The translations under genes were made by a program, and so were the position numbers. 64,000 bases of DNA from Clostridium sp. AM30-24 (GTDB taxonomy: Bacteria > Bacillota > Clostridia > Lachnospirales > Lachnospiraceae), in assembly GCF_003480435.1 (NCBI RefSeq), contig NZ_QUJB01000003.1:1-64000 (forward strand), given 5' to 3'. A model generated the notes under the pieces. It searched no databases. It had not been told where the DNA came from and worked only from the letters and a program-made list of their open reading frames with translations. Below, piece after piece: positions 14,165 to 21,033 of this stretch (the stretch's first letter is position 1; every line of letters begins with the position of its first letter).

Positions 14165-14181
14165 GTACAGATTTCGCGCGC

Positions 14182-14218
14182 AGAGCCGTCCAAAATTCGG
14201 GGCGGCTCTATTTTTTTT
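14182..14218 (+). terminator. Intrinsic terminator of the sigma/PrsW operon
   Basis: AGAGCCG (14182-14188) pairs with CGGCTCT (14203-14209), then eight T. The surface-protein genes downstream therefore need their own promoter in 14219-14324. I see a GGGTC/GACCC hairpin (14278-14294) there, but no clear sigma-A promoter. Confidence 0.9.
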
Positions 14219-14324
14219 AAATTTTTTTCGATTTTAGGTGGAAGGATTTTGGATTTCATGTCTTTTAGGAAGTAGAGGGTCGTTGATTGACCCTGGAAAC
14301 AAAAAGCGAAAGGAGGCATTGACA

Positions 14325-14657
14325 ATGACCGGCAAAACGGAGCGCCGGATTCGGGAGATCCGGCGACGGACGAGGCAATACAGGAAGCAGCACGAAAGGC
14401 GCGTGCTTTCCACCTTAAGCGTGTGCAGTCTGCTTCTCTTTGCCGGGATCGGTATTCTTTTGCGGAAGGTACAGTCAGGTGGCGTCCCCACCGTGGCGGA
14501 AAGCTATGACTCTGTGCTGCTGCGAGGAGGCGCAAGCGCATACATTGTGGTCGGCATCGCCGCCTTTGCGGTGGGGGTGACAGTGACCATGATCTGCATC
14601 CGGCTGAAAAACAAATCAAAAGACCGCACAGTCAGTACGGAAGAAAGGGAGGACTAA
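14325..14657 (+). CDS. Small two-helix membrane protein, paralogue of 12575-12928
   Basis: A 110-residue protein with the same plan as the sigma-linked one: basic N-terminal helix (RRIREIRRRTRQYRKQHERR), membrane helix (LSVCSLLLFAGIGIL), outer loop, the motif LRGGASAYIVVGIAAFAVGV as second membrane helix, and a Lys-rich tail. ATG 14325 has AAAGGAGG 8 bases upstream. It ends immediately before the surface-protein ATG, so the two are made together. It may be a second target of PrsW or a helper in export or anchoring of the surface protein; both ideas are inference. Confidence 0.75.
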   Translation: MTGKTERRIREIRRRTRQYRKQHERRVLSTLSVCSLLLFAGIGILLRKVQSGGVPTVAESYDSVLLRGGASAYIVVGIAAFAVGVTVTMICIRLKNKSKDRTVSTEERED

Positions 14658-17600
14658 ATGAAATTGAAAAAACGGATATTGAGCCTGCTGCTCTGCGGCG
14701 CAATGCTCTTTTCCCTCTGCTCTCAATCCGTGTTGGCCGAGGAGAATGGGCAGGCGGGCGGCGTTACAATAGGCACAAGCGGCCTGTGCGAACACCACCC
14801 GGAGCATAACGCGGACTGCGGCTACACGGAGGGAACGGCGGGAACACCCTGCGTCCACGAACACACCGTAGATTGCTATGAGGAAGTAACCAACTGCGTC
14901 CATGAACATGACGAGGACTGTTACCCGGAGGAAAGCGTTTCCGGCAATGAAGCGACCCCGTCCGGCGCACAAAAACGGGAGCCGGAGAACTGCCCCCACA
15001 TCTGCGACGAGGAAAGCGGGTGTATCACCAAGGAATTAAACTGCCAGCATGAGCATGACGATGAGTGCGGCTACTCTCCTGCAACTGCGGGGACCCCCTG
15101 CGGGTATGTCTGCGAACTGTGCGGCAGTGAGGATAGTGAGAAACTGGCTACTCCGTCCAATGCGGAGGCTGTCACGGTGGCAAGCGTACAGGCCATGATC
15201 GACGGTTTACCGAACGCAGAAGAAATCACTGAAGATAACGCCGAAGAAGTCAAGGCGCAGCTTGAGGCTATCGACGAGGCGAAGGAGAAGCTCTCCGACG
15301 AGGAAATCGATGAGCTGGATATGACCCGGTATGCGGAAGCTGCCGCTGCATTGGGGGCGCTGGCTGCGCCAATGCTATTGGCCAATGATTCGCCTGACGA
15401 GCAGTTTTCCCTCAAACCCGGCGACACCTATTACTTTGACCTCTCCGGCGCAAACATCCCCGGAACGGCAAACGGCAGTCTGCCGGATAATACCCTGCAC
15501 TATGTGCCCTTTACCTACGCAGGGACGGTGGACGCCTACAAACTCACGTCTGCGACGGCAACCACCGAGGAGTATGCACAGCAGAACAAATATCCCCACA
15601 GCCTGTTTGTGGCGGACTATGCCGTAACGCATACGATTAGCTGGGGTGGCCTGAATGACGAAGGTCTGATTTTCGGCAAAAATTATGCCAGCGGCGGCGT
15701 GGACTATACCCTGCGCGCACCGTCTGTGGGAAGTATCTCTACAGGTTCGGGCGATTCCCAACGCGGCGTGCCCCAAAGCAACGAATGGGACACGATGCTG
15801 AACAAGAACAGTGGATATATCCAAAACTGGAATAAAATGTATTCGTGGGGACAGGATACTTCTTCTGCCGCCGAGTCGTTCCGGGCGTACCGTGGGTACA
15901 CCTCGGCCCGCTTCTGGAACAACTCCAATGCTACGTTCTCCTACCCGCGCGTCGGTTTTCGCCCCGTCCTTGAAGTCCTGAACCCTGGCACACTGGGTTC
16001 TGACGGACTGAAGGTCGTTACCCTTGACCTTGGCGGCGGCAAGCTGGGTAATAGCTCCGAGGATATTCAAATCATCGTGAAAACCGGCAGCGAGTTTACC
16101 GCGCCTGCGTCCGACGGCCTGACCCGCCCGGACGGAAATACCGGCAGCTACTTCATGTGGCTTGGCAGCGACGGCAAGCTCTACGCGCCCGGTGCCAACG
16201 TTCCGGCGGAAGTTACCAAGCTCACGGCGCAGTTTGCTTTATCAGAACAGTTTTCCCTCAAACCCGGCGACACCTATTACTTTGACCTCTCCGGCGCAAA
16301 CATCCCCGGAACGGCAAACGGCAGTCTGCCGGATAATACCCTGCACTATGTGCCCTTTACCTACGCAGGGACGGTGGACGCCTACAAGCTCACATCGGAG
16401 ATGGAGACCACCGAGGAATATGCACAGCAGAACAAATACGCCCACAGCCTGTTTGTGGCGGACTATGCCGTAACGCATACGGTAAGCTGGAATGGCCTGA
16501 ATGACGAAGGTCTGATTTTCGGCAAAAATTATGCCAGCGGCGGCGTGGACTATACCCTGCGTGCGCCGTCCGTGGGAAGTAGTTATACAGGCTCAGGTGA
16601 TTCAGAACGCGGCACGCCCCAAAGCAACGAATGGGACACGATGCTGAATAAGAACAGCGGATATATCCAAAACTGGAATAAAATGTATTCGTGGGGACAG
16701 GATGTTTCTTCTGGCTTCGCGTCGAGCCGTGCGCGCCGCGGGTACGATTCGGCCCGCTACTGGCACTACGACCGTGCTTCGGACTCCTCCCCGCGCCTCG
16801 GTTTCCGCCCCGTCCTTGAAGTCCTGAACCCTGACACACTGGGCTCTGACGGGATGAAGGTCGTTACCCTTGACCTGAACGGCGGCAAGCTGGGCGGCAG
16901 CTCCGAGGATATTCAAATTATTGTGAAAAAAGGCAACGCATTTGCCGCGCCTGCGTCCGACGGTCTGAACCGCCCGGACGGAGATACGGGCAGCTACTTC
17001 ATGTGGCTTGACGGCAATGGCAATTCCTACGAACCCGGCGGCAGTGTTCCTGCTGATGTGACTGAACTGACGGTGCAGTGGACAGCCCCGACCTACGTCG
17101 TAACCTTGAATACGAACGGCGGCACGATCAACAGCGGCAATGTCACCGGATACACCTACGGCGTGGGTGCAACGCTTCCGACAGCCGTCGATATGACCTA
17201 TACGGGATATACGTTCAAGGGCTGGTATGACAACGAAAATCTGACCGGCTCTCCTGTTACGGCAATCGGCGGTACAGAAACGGGCAATAAGGAATACTGG
17301 GCGAAGTGGGAAGCAAATGCCTACACCGTCACGCTGAACACGAACGGCGGAACGATCAACAGCGGCAATGTCACCGAATACACCTACGGCGTGGGTGCAA
17401 CACTTCCGACAGCGGGCGATATGACCTATACAGGCCACACGTTCGTGGGCTGGTATGACAACGAAAATCTGACCGGCTCTCCTGTTACGGCAATCGGCGG
17501 TACAGAAATGGGCAATAAGGAATACTGGGCGAAGTGGGAAGCAAATACCTATACCGTGACATTTTACCCTAATGGTGGCAGTGTCAATCCGGTTGCTGCT

Positions 17601-19295
17601 ACCACAGATAGTTCCGGCAAGCTGTCCTCTTTACCTACACCAACCCGTGGTGGCAACTATCGTTTTGATGGATGGTACACCGAACAGACCGGCGGCATAA
17701 AAGTTACCTTAAATCAGGTTTATACGGCAGATACCACCCTATATGCCTACTGGATCTATACTAGCGGCAGTTCATCTTCCGAAGACAGGGACGATCCCTC
17801 TGACAACGCCTTTATTACTGATCGTCCGAACAAGGATAACCCGACCACACCAACCACAGCAAAATCAAATTCTGTAAAAGTGGATAGTGAGGGAAACGCA
17901 GTGATTACAAGAAGCATAGTTGCTGATGTTATCTCCGTTGCCCAGACTGACTCAATAAAGCATGGGAATACGAAAAACGGTATCGCAGTGGTTGTTCCTG
18001 TGGAAATCAGCAAAGCGTTAGCTGGTGTGCAGATTACGCTGAAAGCAGATGCACTGGATAAACTAGTGTCCTCTGGCGTCAAACGATTTACCATCGATAC
18101 TGACAGTATGGCTGACTTTGGATTTATGCTGGATACCCTAAAGGAACTGAACCGTCAGACTACCGGAGATCTTATTCTAAAAATGAAGAAGACCGCAGTT
18201 ACCTCTCAGGAAGTAGAAACAGCCATTGGAAATCGCCCGGTCTATGATATTACCTTATGGGAAGTAAAGAACGGTAAGGAAACTGCTGTCAACTTGAGCG
18301 GGAAGACCGTCAGCATTGCAATTCCGTACACGCCGGCGAAAAACGAGCAGCCTGGCAACCTGTATGCGGTTTATGTGGACGAAAACGGTAATGTACAGTG
18401 GATCAGCAAATCCAGCTATAATATGGATCAGAAAGCAGTGATTTTTGTAGCAGAGCATTTCAGCATCTACGGCATAGGCTACAAGAATCAGATTCCTGCC
18501 TTTACCGACGTGAACAACCACTGGGCAAAGGACAATATGCTCTTTGTTGTTAGCCGTGGGCTGCTGAGTGGTACCAGTGCCACCACCTTCAGTCCCAATA
18601 CCGGCATGACCAGAGGAATGTTTGTCACCGCTCTGGGGCGATTAGCAGGTGTTGACCCGACTGATTACCAAGCCAGCATGTTTACCGATGTGAAAGAAGA
18701 TGCTTACTACGCCCCCTATGTCAACTGGGCGGCAAAGACTGGCGTTGTCAGTGGAACGACAGATACTACTTTCGCCCCGGATACCAACATCAACCGCGAG
18801 CAGATGGCGGTCATTATGAAGAACTACGCTACCAAACTGGGCTACACCATCCCGAAAACTCTGGAAGTTGTGAATTTTGCGGATAGCGCAGGTATTTCTT
18901 CCTGGGCAAAAGAAGCGGTCAAGTCCATGCAGCAGGCGGGCATCCTTGCGGGCAAGACAAACAACTGTTTCGACCCTGCTGGAACCGCAACCAGAGCCGA
19001 AGTCGCTACCGTCCTGCGGCGGTTCGTGGAAATCGTCATCGATCCGCAGACTGCCAACGGCTGGGTGCAGAACGACAGCGGTGAATGGAGTTACTACAAA
19101 AACGGGGATTTGGTCAAAGGTTGGCTCTCTAATGATCAGAAGTGGTACTGGTTGGACAAAAATACCGGCAAAATGTTCTCTGGTGGTTGGAAGCAGATTG
19201 ACGGTAAGCAGTATTACTTCTACGCAGATGGCTCTATGGCGGTGAATACCACCGTAGACGGCAAGACCATCGGTGCGGATGGAGCCAGAAAGTAA
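14658..19295 (+). CDS. Giant modular S-layer-type surface protein with two variable lectin-like domains
   Basis: A 1545-residue exported protein. Signal peptide about 1-28 (MKLKKRILSLLLCGAMLFSL to VLA). A Cys/His-rich region follows, about 38-160, with CVHEHTVDCY-type motifs, then a short helical stretch to about 245. Residues 248-811 are two 282-residue tandem domains opening EQFSLKPGDTYYFDLSGANI and ending RVGFRPVLEVL or RLGFRPVLEVL, each with a block unlike the other copy (401-432 and 683-714). Residues 813-1034 hold three InlB-type repeats (GWYDNENLTGSPVTAIGG). After a linker, three SLH domains (about 1280-1460: FTDVNNHWAKDNM, MFTDVKEDAYYAPYVNWA) bind cell-wall polymer, and cell-wall-binding repeats (GWLSNDQKWYWLDKNTG) end the protein. 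No LPxTG. Probably an adhesin. Confidence 0.9.
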   Translation: MKLKKRILSLLLCGAMLFSLCSQSVLAEENGQAGGVTIGTSGLCEHHPEHNADCGYTEGTAGTPCVHEHTVDCYEEVTNCVHEHDEDCYPEESVSGNEATPSGAQKREPENCPHICDEESGCITKELNCQHEHDDECGYSPATAGTPCGYVCELCGSEDSEKLATPSNAEAVTVASVQAMIDGLPNAEEITEDNAEEVKAQLEAIDEAKEKLSDEEIDELDMTRYAEAAAALGALAAPMLLANDSPDEQFSLKPGDTYYFDLSGANIPGTANGSLPDNTLHYVPFTYAGTVDAYKLTSATATTEEYAQQNKYPHSLFVADYAVTHTISWGGLNDEGLIFGKNYASGGVDYTLRAPSVGSISTGSGDSQRGVPQSNEWDTMLNKNSGYIQNWNKMYSWGQDTSSAAESFRAYRGYTSARFWNNSNATFSYPRVGFRPVLEVLNPGTLGSDGLKVVTLDLGGGKLGNSSEDIQIIVKTGSEFTAPASDGLTRPDGNTGSYFMWLGSDGKLYAPGANVPAEVTKLTAQFALSEQFSLKPGDTYYFDLSGANIPGTANGSLPDNTLHYVPFTYAGTVDAYKLTSEMETTEEYAQQNKYAHSLFVADYAVTHTVSWNGLNDEGLIFGKNYASGGVDYTLRAPSVGSSYTGSGDSERGTPQSNEWDTMLNKNSGYIQNWNKMYSWGQDVSSGFASSRARRGYDSARYWHYDRASDSSPRLGFRPVLEVLNPDTLGSDGMKVVTLDLNGGKLGGSSEDIQIIVKKGNAFAAPASDGLNRPDGDTGSYFMWLDGNGNSYEPGGSVPADVTELTVQWTAPTYVVTLNTNGGTINSGNVTGYTYGVGATLPTAVDMTYTGYTFKGWYDNENLTGSPVTAIGGTETGNKEYWAKWEANAYTVTLNTNGGTINSGNVTEYTYGVGATLPTAGDMTYTGHTFVGWYDNENLTGSPVTAIGGTEMGNKEYWAKWEANTYTVTFYPNGGSVNPVAATTDSSGKLSSLPTPTRGGNYRFDGWYTEQTGGIKVTLNQVYTADTTLYAYWIYTSGSSSSEDRDDPSDNAFITDRPNKDNPTTPTTAKSNSVKVDSEGNAVITRSIVADVISVAQTDSIKHGNTKNGIAVVVPVEISKALAGVQITLKADALDKLVSSGVKRFTIDTDSMADFGFMLDTLKELNRQTTGDLILKMKKTAVTSQEVETAIGNRPVYDITLWEVKNGKETAVNLSGKTVSIAIPYTPAKNEQPGNLYAVYVDENGNVQWISKSSYNMDQKAVIFVAEHFSIYGIGYKNQIPAFTDVNNHWAKDNMLFVVSRGLLSGTSATTFSPNTGMTRGMFVTALGRLAGVDPTDYQASMFTDVKEDAYYAPYVNWAAKTGVVSGTTDTTFAPDTNINREQMAVIMKNYATKLGYTIPKTLEVVNFADSAGISSWAKEAVKSMQQAGILAGKTNNCFDPAGTATRAEVATVLRRFVEIVIDPQTANGWVQNDSGEWSYYKNGDLVKGWLSNDQKWYWLDKNTGKMFSGGWKQIDGKQYYFYADGSMAVNTTVDGKTIGADGARK
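15399..16244 (+). repeat. Tandem domain repeat, copy 1 (846 bp)
   Basis: First of two in-frame 846-base units inside the surface-protein gene. The first about 150 bases are almost identical to copy 2, with a handful of mostly silent differences. Divergence concentrates in 15858-15953. Confidence 0.9.
15858..15953 (+). other. Candidate DGR variable region 1
   Basis: A 32-codon block directly before GFRPVLEVL. Against copy 2 at 16704-16799, 18 codons differ (16 change the amino acid) with 27 base changes: 24 at codon positions 1 and 2, only 3 at position 3. Many variable codons keep C in third position (TTC/AGC, TAC/CGC, TCC/GAC), as when AAC codons of a template have their adenines randomised. 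The 79 bases before it differ at only two, both silent. Confidence 0.65.
16245..17090 (+). repeat. Tandem domain repeat, copy 2
   Basis: Second unit at exactly 846 bases offset. Long identical runs make unequal recombination between the copies likely. Confidence 0.9.
16704..16799 (+). other. Candidate DGR variable region 2
   Basis: Counterpart of 15858-15953 at 846 bases offset. Invariant codons (RGY, SAR, W, PR) interleave with variable ones, the pattern of a C-type-lectin-fold binding site in known DGR targets. No template copy or reverse transcriptase is in this window. Confidence 0.65.
17094..17549 (+). repeat. Two tandem InlB-type repeats of 228 bp
   Basis: Units start at 17094 and 17322, each 76 codons and near-identical (VTLNTNGGTINSGNV to EYWAKWEANA). 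A third, diverged unit starts at 17550 (VTFYPNGGSVNPV) and ends near 17760. Confidence 0.85.
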
Positions 19296-19324
19296 GTTTT
19301 TACCAGCAAATTAAGAATTAAAAC

Positions 19325-19362
19325 AGGGGCATTCCAAACGACATGTGTACTGGAATGCCCCT
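19325..19362 (+). terminator. Hairpin after the surface-protein gene
   Basis: AGGGGCATTCCA (19325-19336) pairs with TGGAATGCCCCT (19351-19362), a perfect 12-bp stem. The following TCTACAATAAAA is a weak T tract, so termination strength is uncertain. Confidence 0.55.
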
Positions 19363-19401
19363 TCTACAATAAAAGACTGTTTGCCCGTAATAGCAGCGGA
19401 C

Positions 19402-19451
19402 AAAGAATAAACGCGGTCGGGTAAGCAGATACCCAGCCGCGTTTATTCTTT
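19402..19451 (-). terminator. Long inverted repeat at the end of the XRE gene
   Basis: AAAGAATAAACGCGG (19402-19416) and CCGCGTTTATTCTTT (19437-19451) form a perfect 15-bp stem overlapping the minus-strand stop codon. The stem itself carries the T-rich arm in either direction, so it may stop transcription from both sides. Confidence 0.65.
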
Positions 19452-19772
19452 CTCTGGTTTTCCCCTTGTGTCGAGCATTTTGTCAATCAGGGCAAGTAAA
19501 AGCTCCTGTTCCCGATGACTGCATTGTAGGACTAAACGCTGTATGCGCTCTACGATTTCGCTCTCCTGTTCTATCTGCGGTGCGAGAACTTCATCAAATG
19601 AAGCACCAATAGCATTAACGAGACGGATCAGGACGTCCAAGCTCGGCTTTCGTTTGTCATTCTCGATAGCTGCTAGAAAACGAGAACTGATTTCGGCACG
19701 ATCCGCAATTTGCTCACGGGTATAATCCCGTTTTTCTCTAGCGCAGCGAAGGGAACAACCAAATGAGAACAT
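19443..19772 (-). CDS. XRE-family transcriptional regulator
   Basis: A 109-residue protein with an N-terminal lambda-repressor-like helix-turn-helix (CAREKRDYTREQIADRAEISSRFLAAIENDKRKPSLDVLIRLVNAI). The C-terminal part is helical (EREQ-type pattern SEIVERIQRLVLQCSHREQELLLALIDKMLDTRGK). It belongs to a type often carried by integrative elements of gut Firmicutes, where it regulates element genes. No clear ribosome site is visible before the ATG. It points away from the surface-protein gene and may be an orphan from a decayed element. Confidence 0.85.
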   Translation of the reverse strand: MFSFGCSLRCAREKRDYTREQIADRAEISSRFLAAIENDKRKPSLDVLIRLVNAIGASFDEVLAPQIEQESEIVERIQRLVLQCSHREQELLLALIDKMLDTRGKPEKE

Positions 19773-19814
19773 AATTTGTTGCTTTAGAAAGAAAGTGTAT
19801 TAGTTCTGCTTCTG

Positions 19815-20012
19815 GTGAGAAAGAATCCACATGGTGGTGGATATGAAATCATAGCCAGACACAGACGAAAAGAAGCAGCACTATGGGCAGGGCTTACAGG
19901 ATTCGGTTTTGACAGGCGTGAACGTGAGACGGCAGGCAGAAGAAACGTTGTCACTGATAAGGATTTGACCAGAGACGATAAATGGAAGTATAATTGGACT
20001 GAGAGAAAATAA
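19815..20012 (+). pseudogene. ParB-type partition gene remnant
   Basis: The 65-codon frame opens with GTG/ATG-poor sequence reading VRKNPHGGGYEIIARHRRKEAALWAGL, which matches the N-P-x-G-G-Y-E-I-I-x-G-H-R-R motif of the ParB/Spo0J nuclease-like domain (Gly changed to Arg before HRR). The rest (GFGFDRRERETAGRRNVV onward) does not look like ParB, so a fragment has been joined to unrelated sequence. It probably marks the right edge of the island. Expression is doubtful. Confidence 0.5.
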
Positions 20013-20025
20013 CAGGAGTGACAAT

Positions 20026-20796
20026 ATGGTAAATAATCAAGTACATTCATCTCAGCCAGGAACCTTTGACATCAGTGCAGCAATGCTCCATATCATTGCC
20101 ATGACATTTATGCTGATGGATCATCTCTGGGCTACGCTTCTTCCGGCGCAGGACTGGCTGACCTGCGTAGGAAGGCTCGCGTTTCCCATCTTTGCATTTA
20201 TGGCAGTGGAAGGATATTTTCACACGCACAGCTTTAAAAAGTACATTCTCCGGCTGCTGCTGTTTGCGGTGCTGTCGGAGATTCCCTTTGATCTGATGTA
20301 TGGCGGAACCTGGTTTTATCCGTTTCATCAGAATGTGATCTGGACACTGTTGATAGGACTTTCTGGAATCCATCTGATGGAAAAAGTTCGAAAAAAACGG
20401 AAGCTGTGGATCTTTCTGCCGACGGCATTACTGGTCGTGCTGGTCGGAAGTGCACTTGGGACGGTAGGGATGGCAGATTACTACGGTGCAGGTGTATTGA
20501 CGCTGTTTATTTTTTACTTTTTCCGGGGAAGAAAATGGTGGTGTTTTTCCGGACAGCTTCTGGCGCTTTATTGGGTCAACGTAGAGCTTCTGGGAGGTCT
20601 GATGTACCCCATCCGGCTTTTTGGGATGGACTTTGAACTCTGCCAGCAGGGACTTGCATTGCTCTCACTGCTTCCAATCTGGCTGTATCGTGGACGGCAG
20701 GGCTGCCATACGAAAGTCTTCCAGTATAGCTGTTATGCGTTTTATCCGGTCCATATGCTGATTCTTGCAATGGTGTTGAATTATGTGAATCGATAA
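20026..20796 (+). CDS. TraX-family membrane protein
   Basis: A 256-residue polytopic membrane protein of the TraX family (named after the F-pilin acetylase, though chromosomal copies in Firmicutes have no proven substrate). Family features: early FDISAAMLHIIAMTFMLMDH, GRLAFPIFAFMAVEGYFHT, LRLLLFAVLSEIPFDLMY, and a C-terminal CYAFYPVHMLILAMV. About seven to eight membrane helices. ACAGGAG lies 6 bases before the ATG. A strong terminator follows. Probably an acyltransferase acting on an envelope component; substrate not deducible. Confidence 0.88.
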   Translation: MVNNQVHSSQPGTFDISAAMLHIIAMTFMLMDHLWATLLPAQDWLTCVGRLAFPIFAFMAVEGYFHTHSFKKYILRLLLFAVLSEIPFDLMYGGTWFYPFHQNVIWTLLIGLSGIHLMEKVRKKRKLWIFLPTALLVVLVGSALGTVGMADYYGAGVLTLFIFYFFRGRKWWCFSGQLLALYWVNVELLGGLMYPIRLFGMDFELCQQGLALLSLLPIWLYRGRQGCHTKVFQYSCYAFYPVHMLILAMVLNYVNR

Positions 20797-20809
20797 TGAT
20801 AAGATCTGT

Positions 20810-20843
20810 GGCTGCAGGGGATACGACCCTGCAGCCATTTTTT
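20810..20843 (+). terminator. Intrinsic terminator after the TraX-like gene
   Basis: GGCTGCAGGG (20810-20819) pairs with CCCTGCAGCC (20827-20836), then ATTTTTTA. Confidence 0.9.
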
Positions 20844-20993
20844 ATGTAACAGGAAATTCCGAGGAATTCCCTGTTACATAAAAAGGCACTGACGTGCCAA
20901 AGATGCGCACTCGCGCGAAGATGTAGATTGTCGCAAGCGACCGCGCGAGGCGCGAGAATGTGCCAAGGCACATTCTTTTTCATTAACAGGAAA
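20843..20993 (+). repeat. Dispersed palindromic repeat, copy A
   Basis: An outer palindrome TATGTAACAGG/CCTGTTACATA with inner AATTCC/GGAATT (20843-20880) is followed by small hairpins (GGCAC-GTGCC, GCGCACTCGCGC, a GTGCCAAGGCAC type) and a partial second TTAACAGGAAAT. Shorter relatives occur at 22986-23070, 24141-24156 and 57421-57462. A non-coding multi-copy element. Confidence 0.75.
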
Positions 20994-21033
20994 TCTTATG
21001 GCATGTATAAAAAGAGCGGTAGGATTGTTTCCT

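Noticed and set aside
15399..17090. CRISPR or plain microsatellite repeat as the explanation of repeats here
   Set aside because: Only two long in-frame units with conserved domain structure; no short direct repeats with spacers.
9052..20012. Integrase, relaxase or reverse transcriptase within the island
   Set aside because: No frame shows tyrosine or serine recombinase, MOB or RT (YxDD) motifs; the expected enzymes are not in this window.
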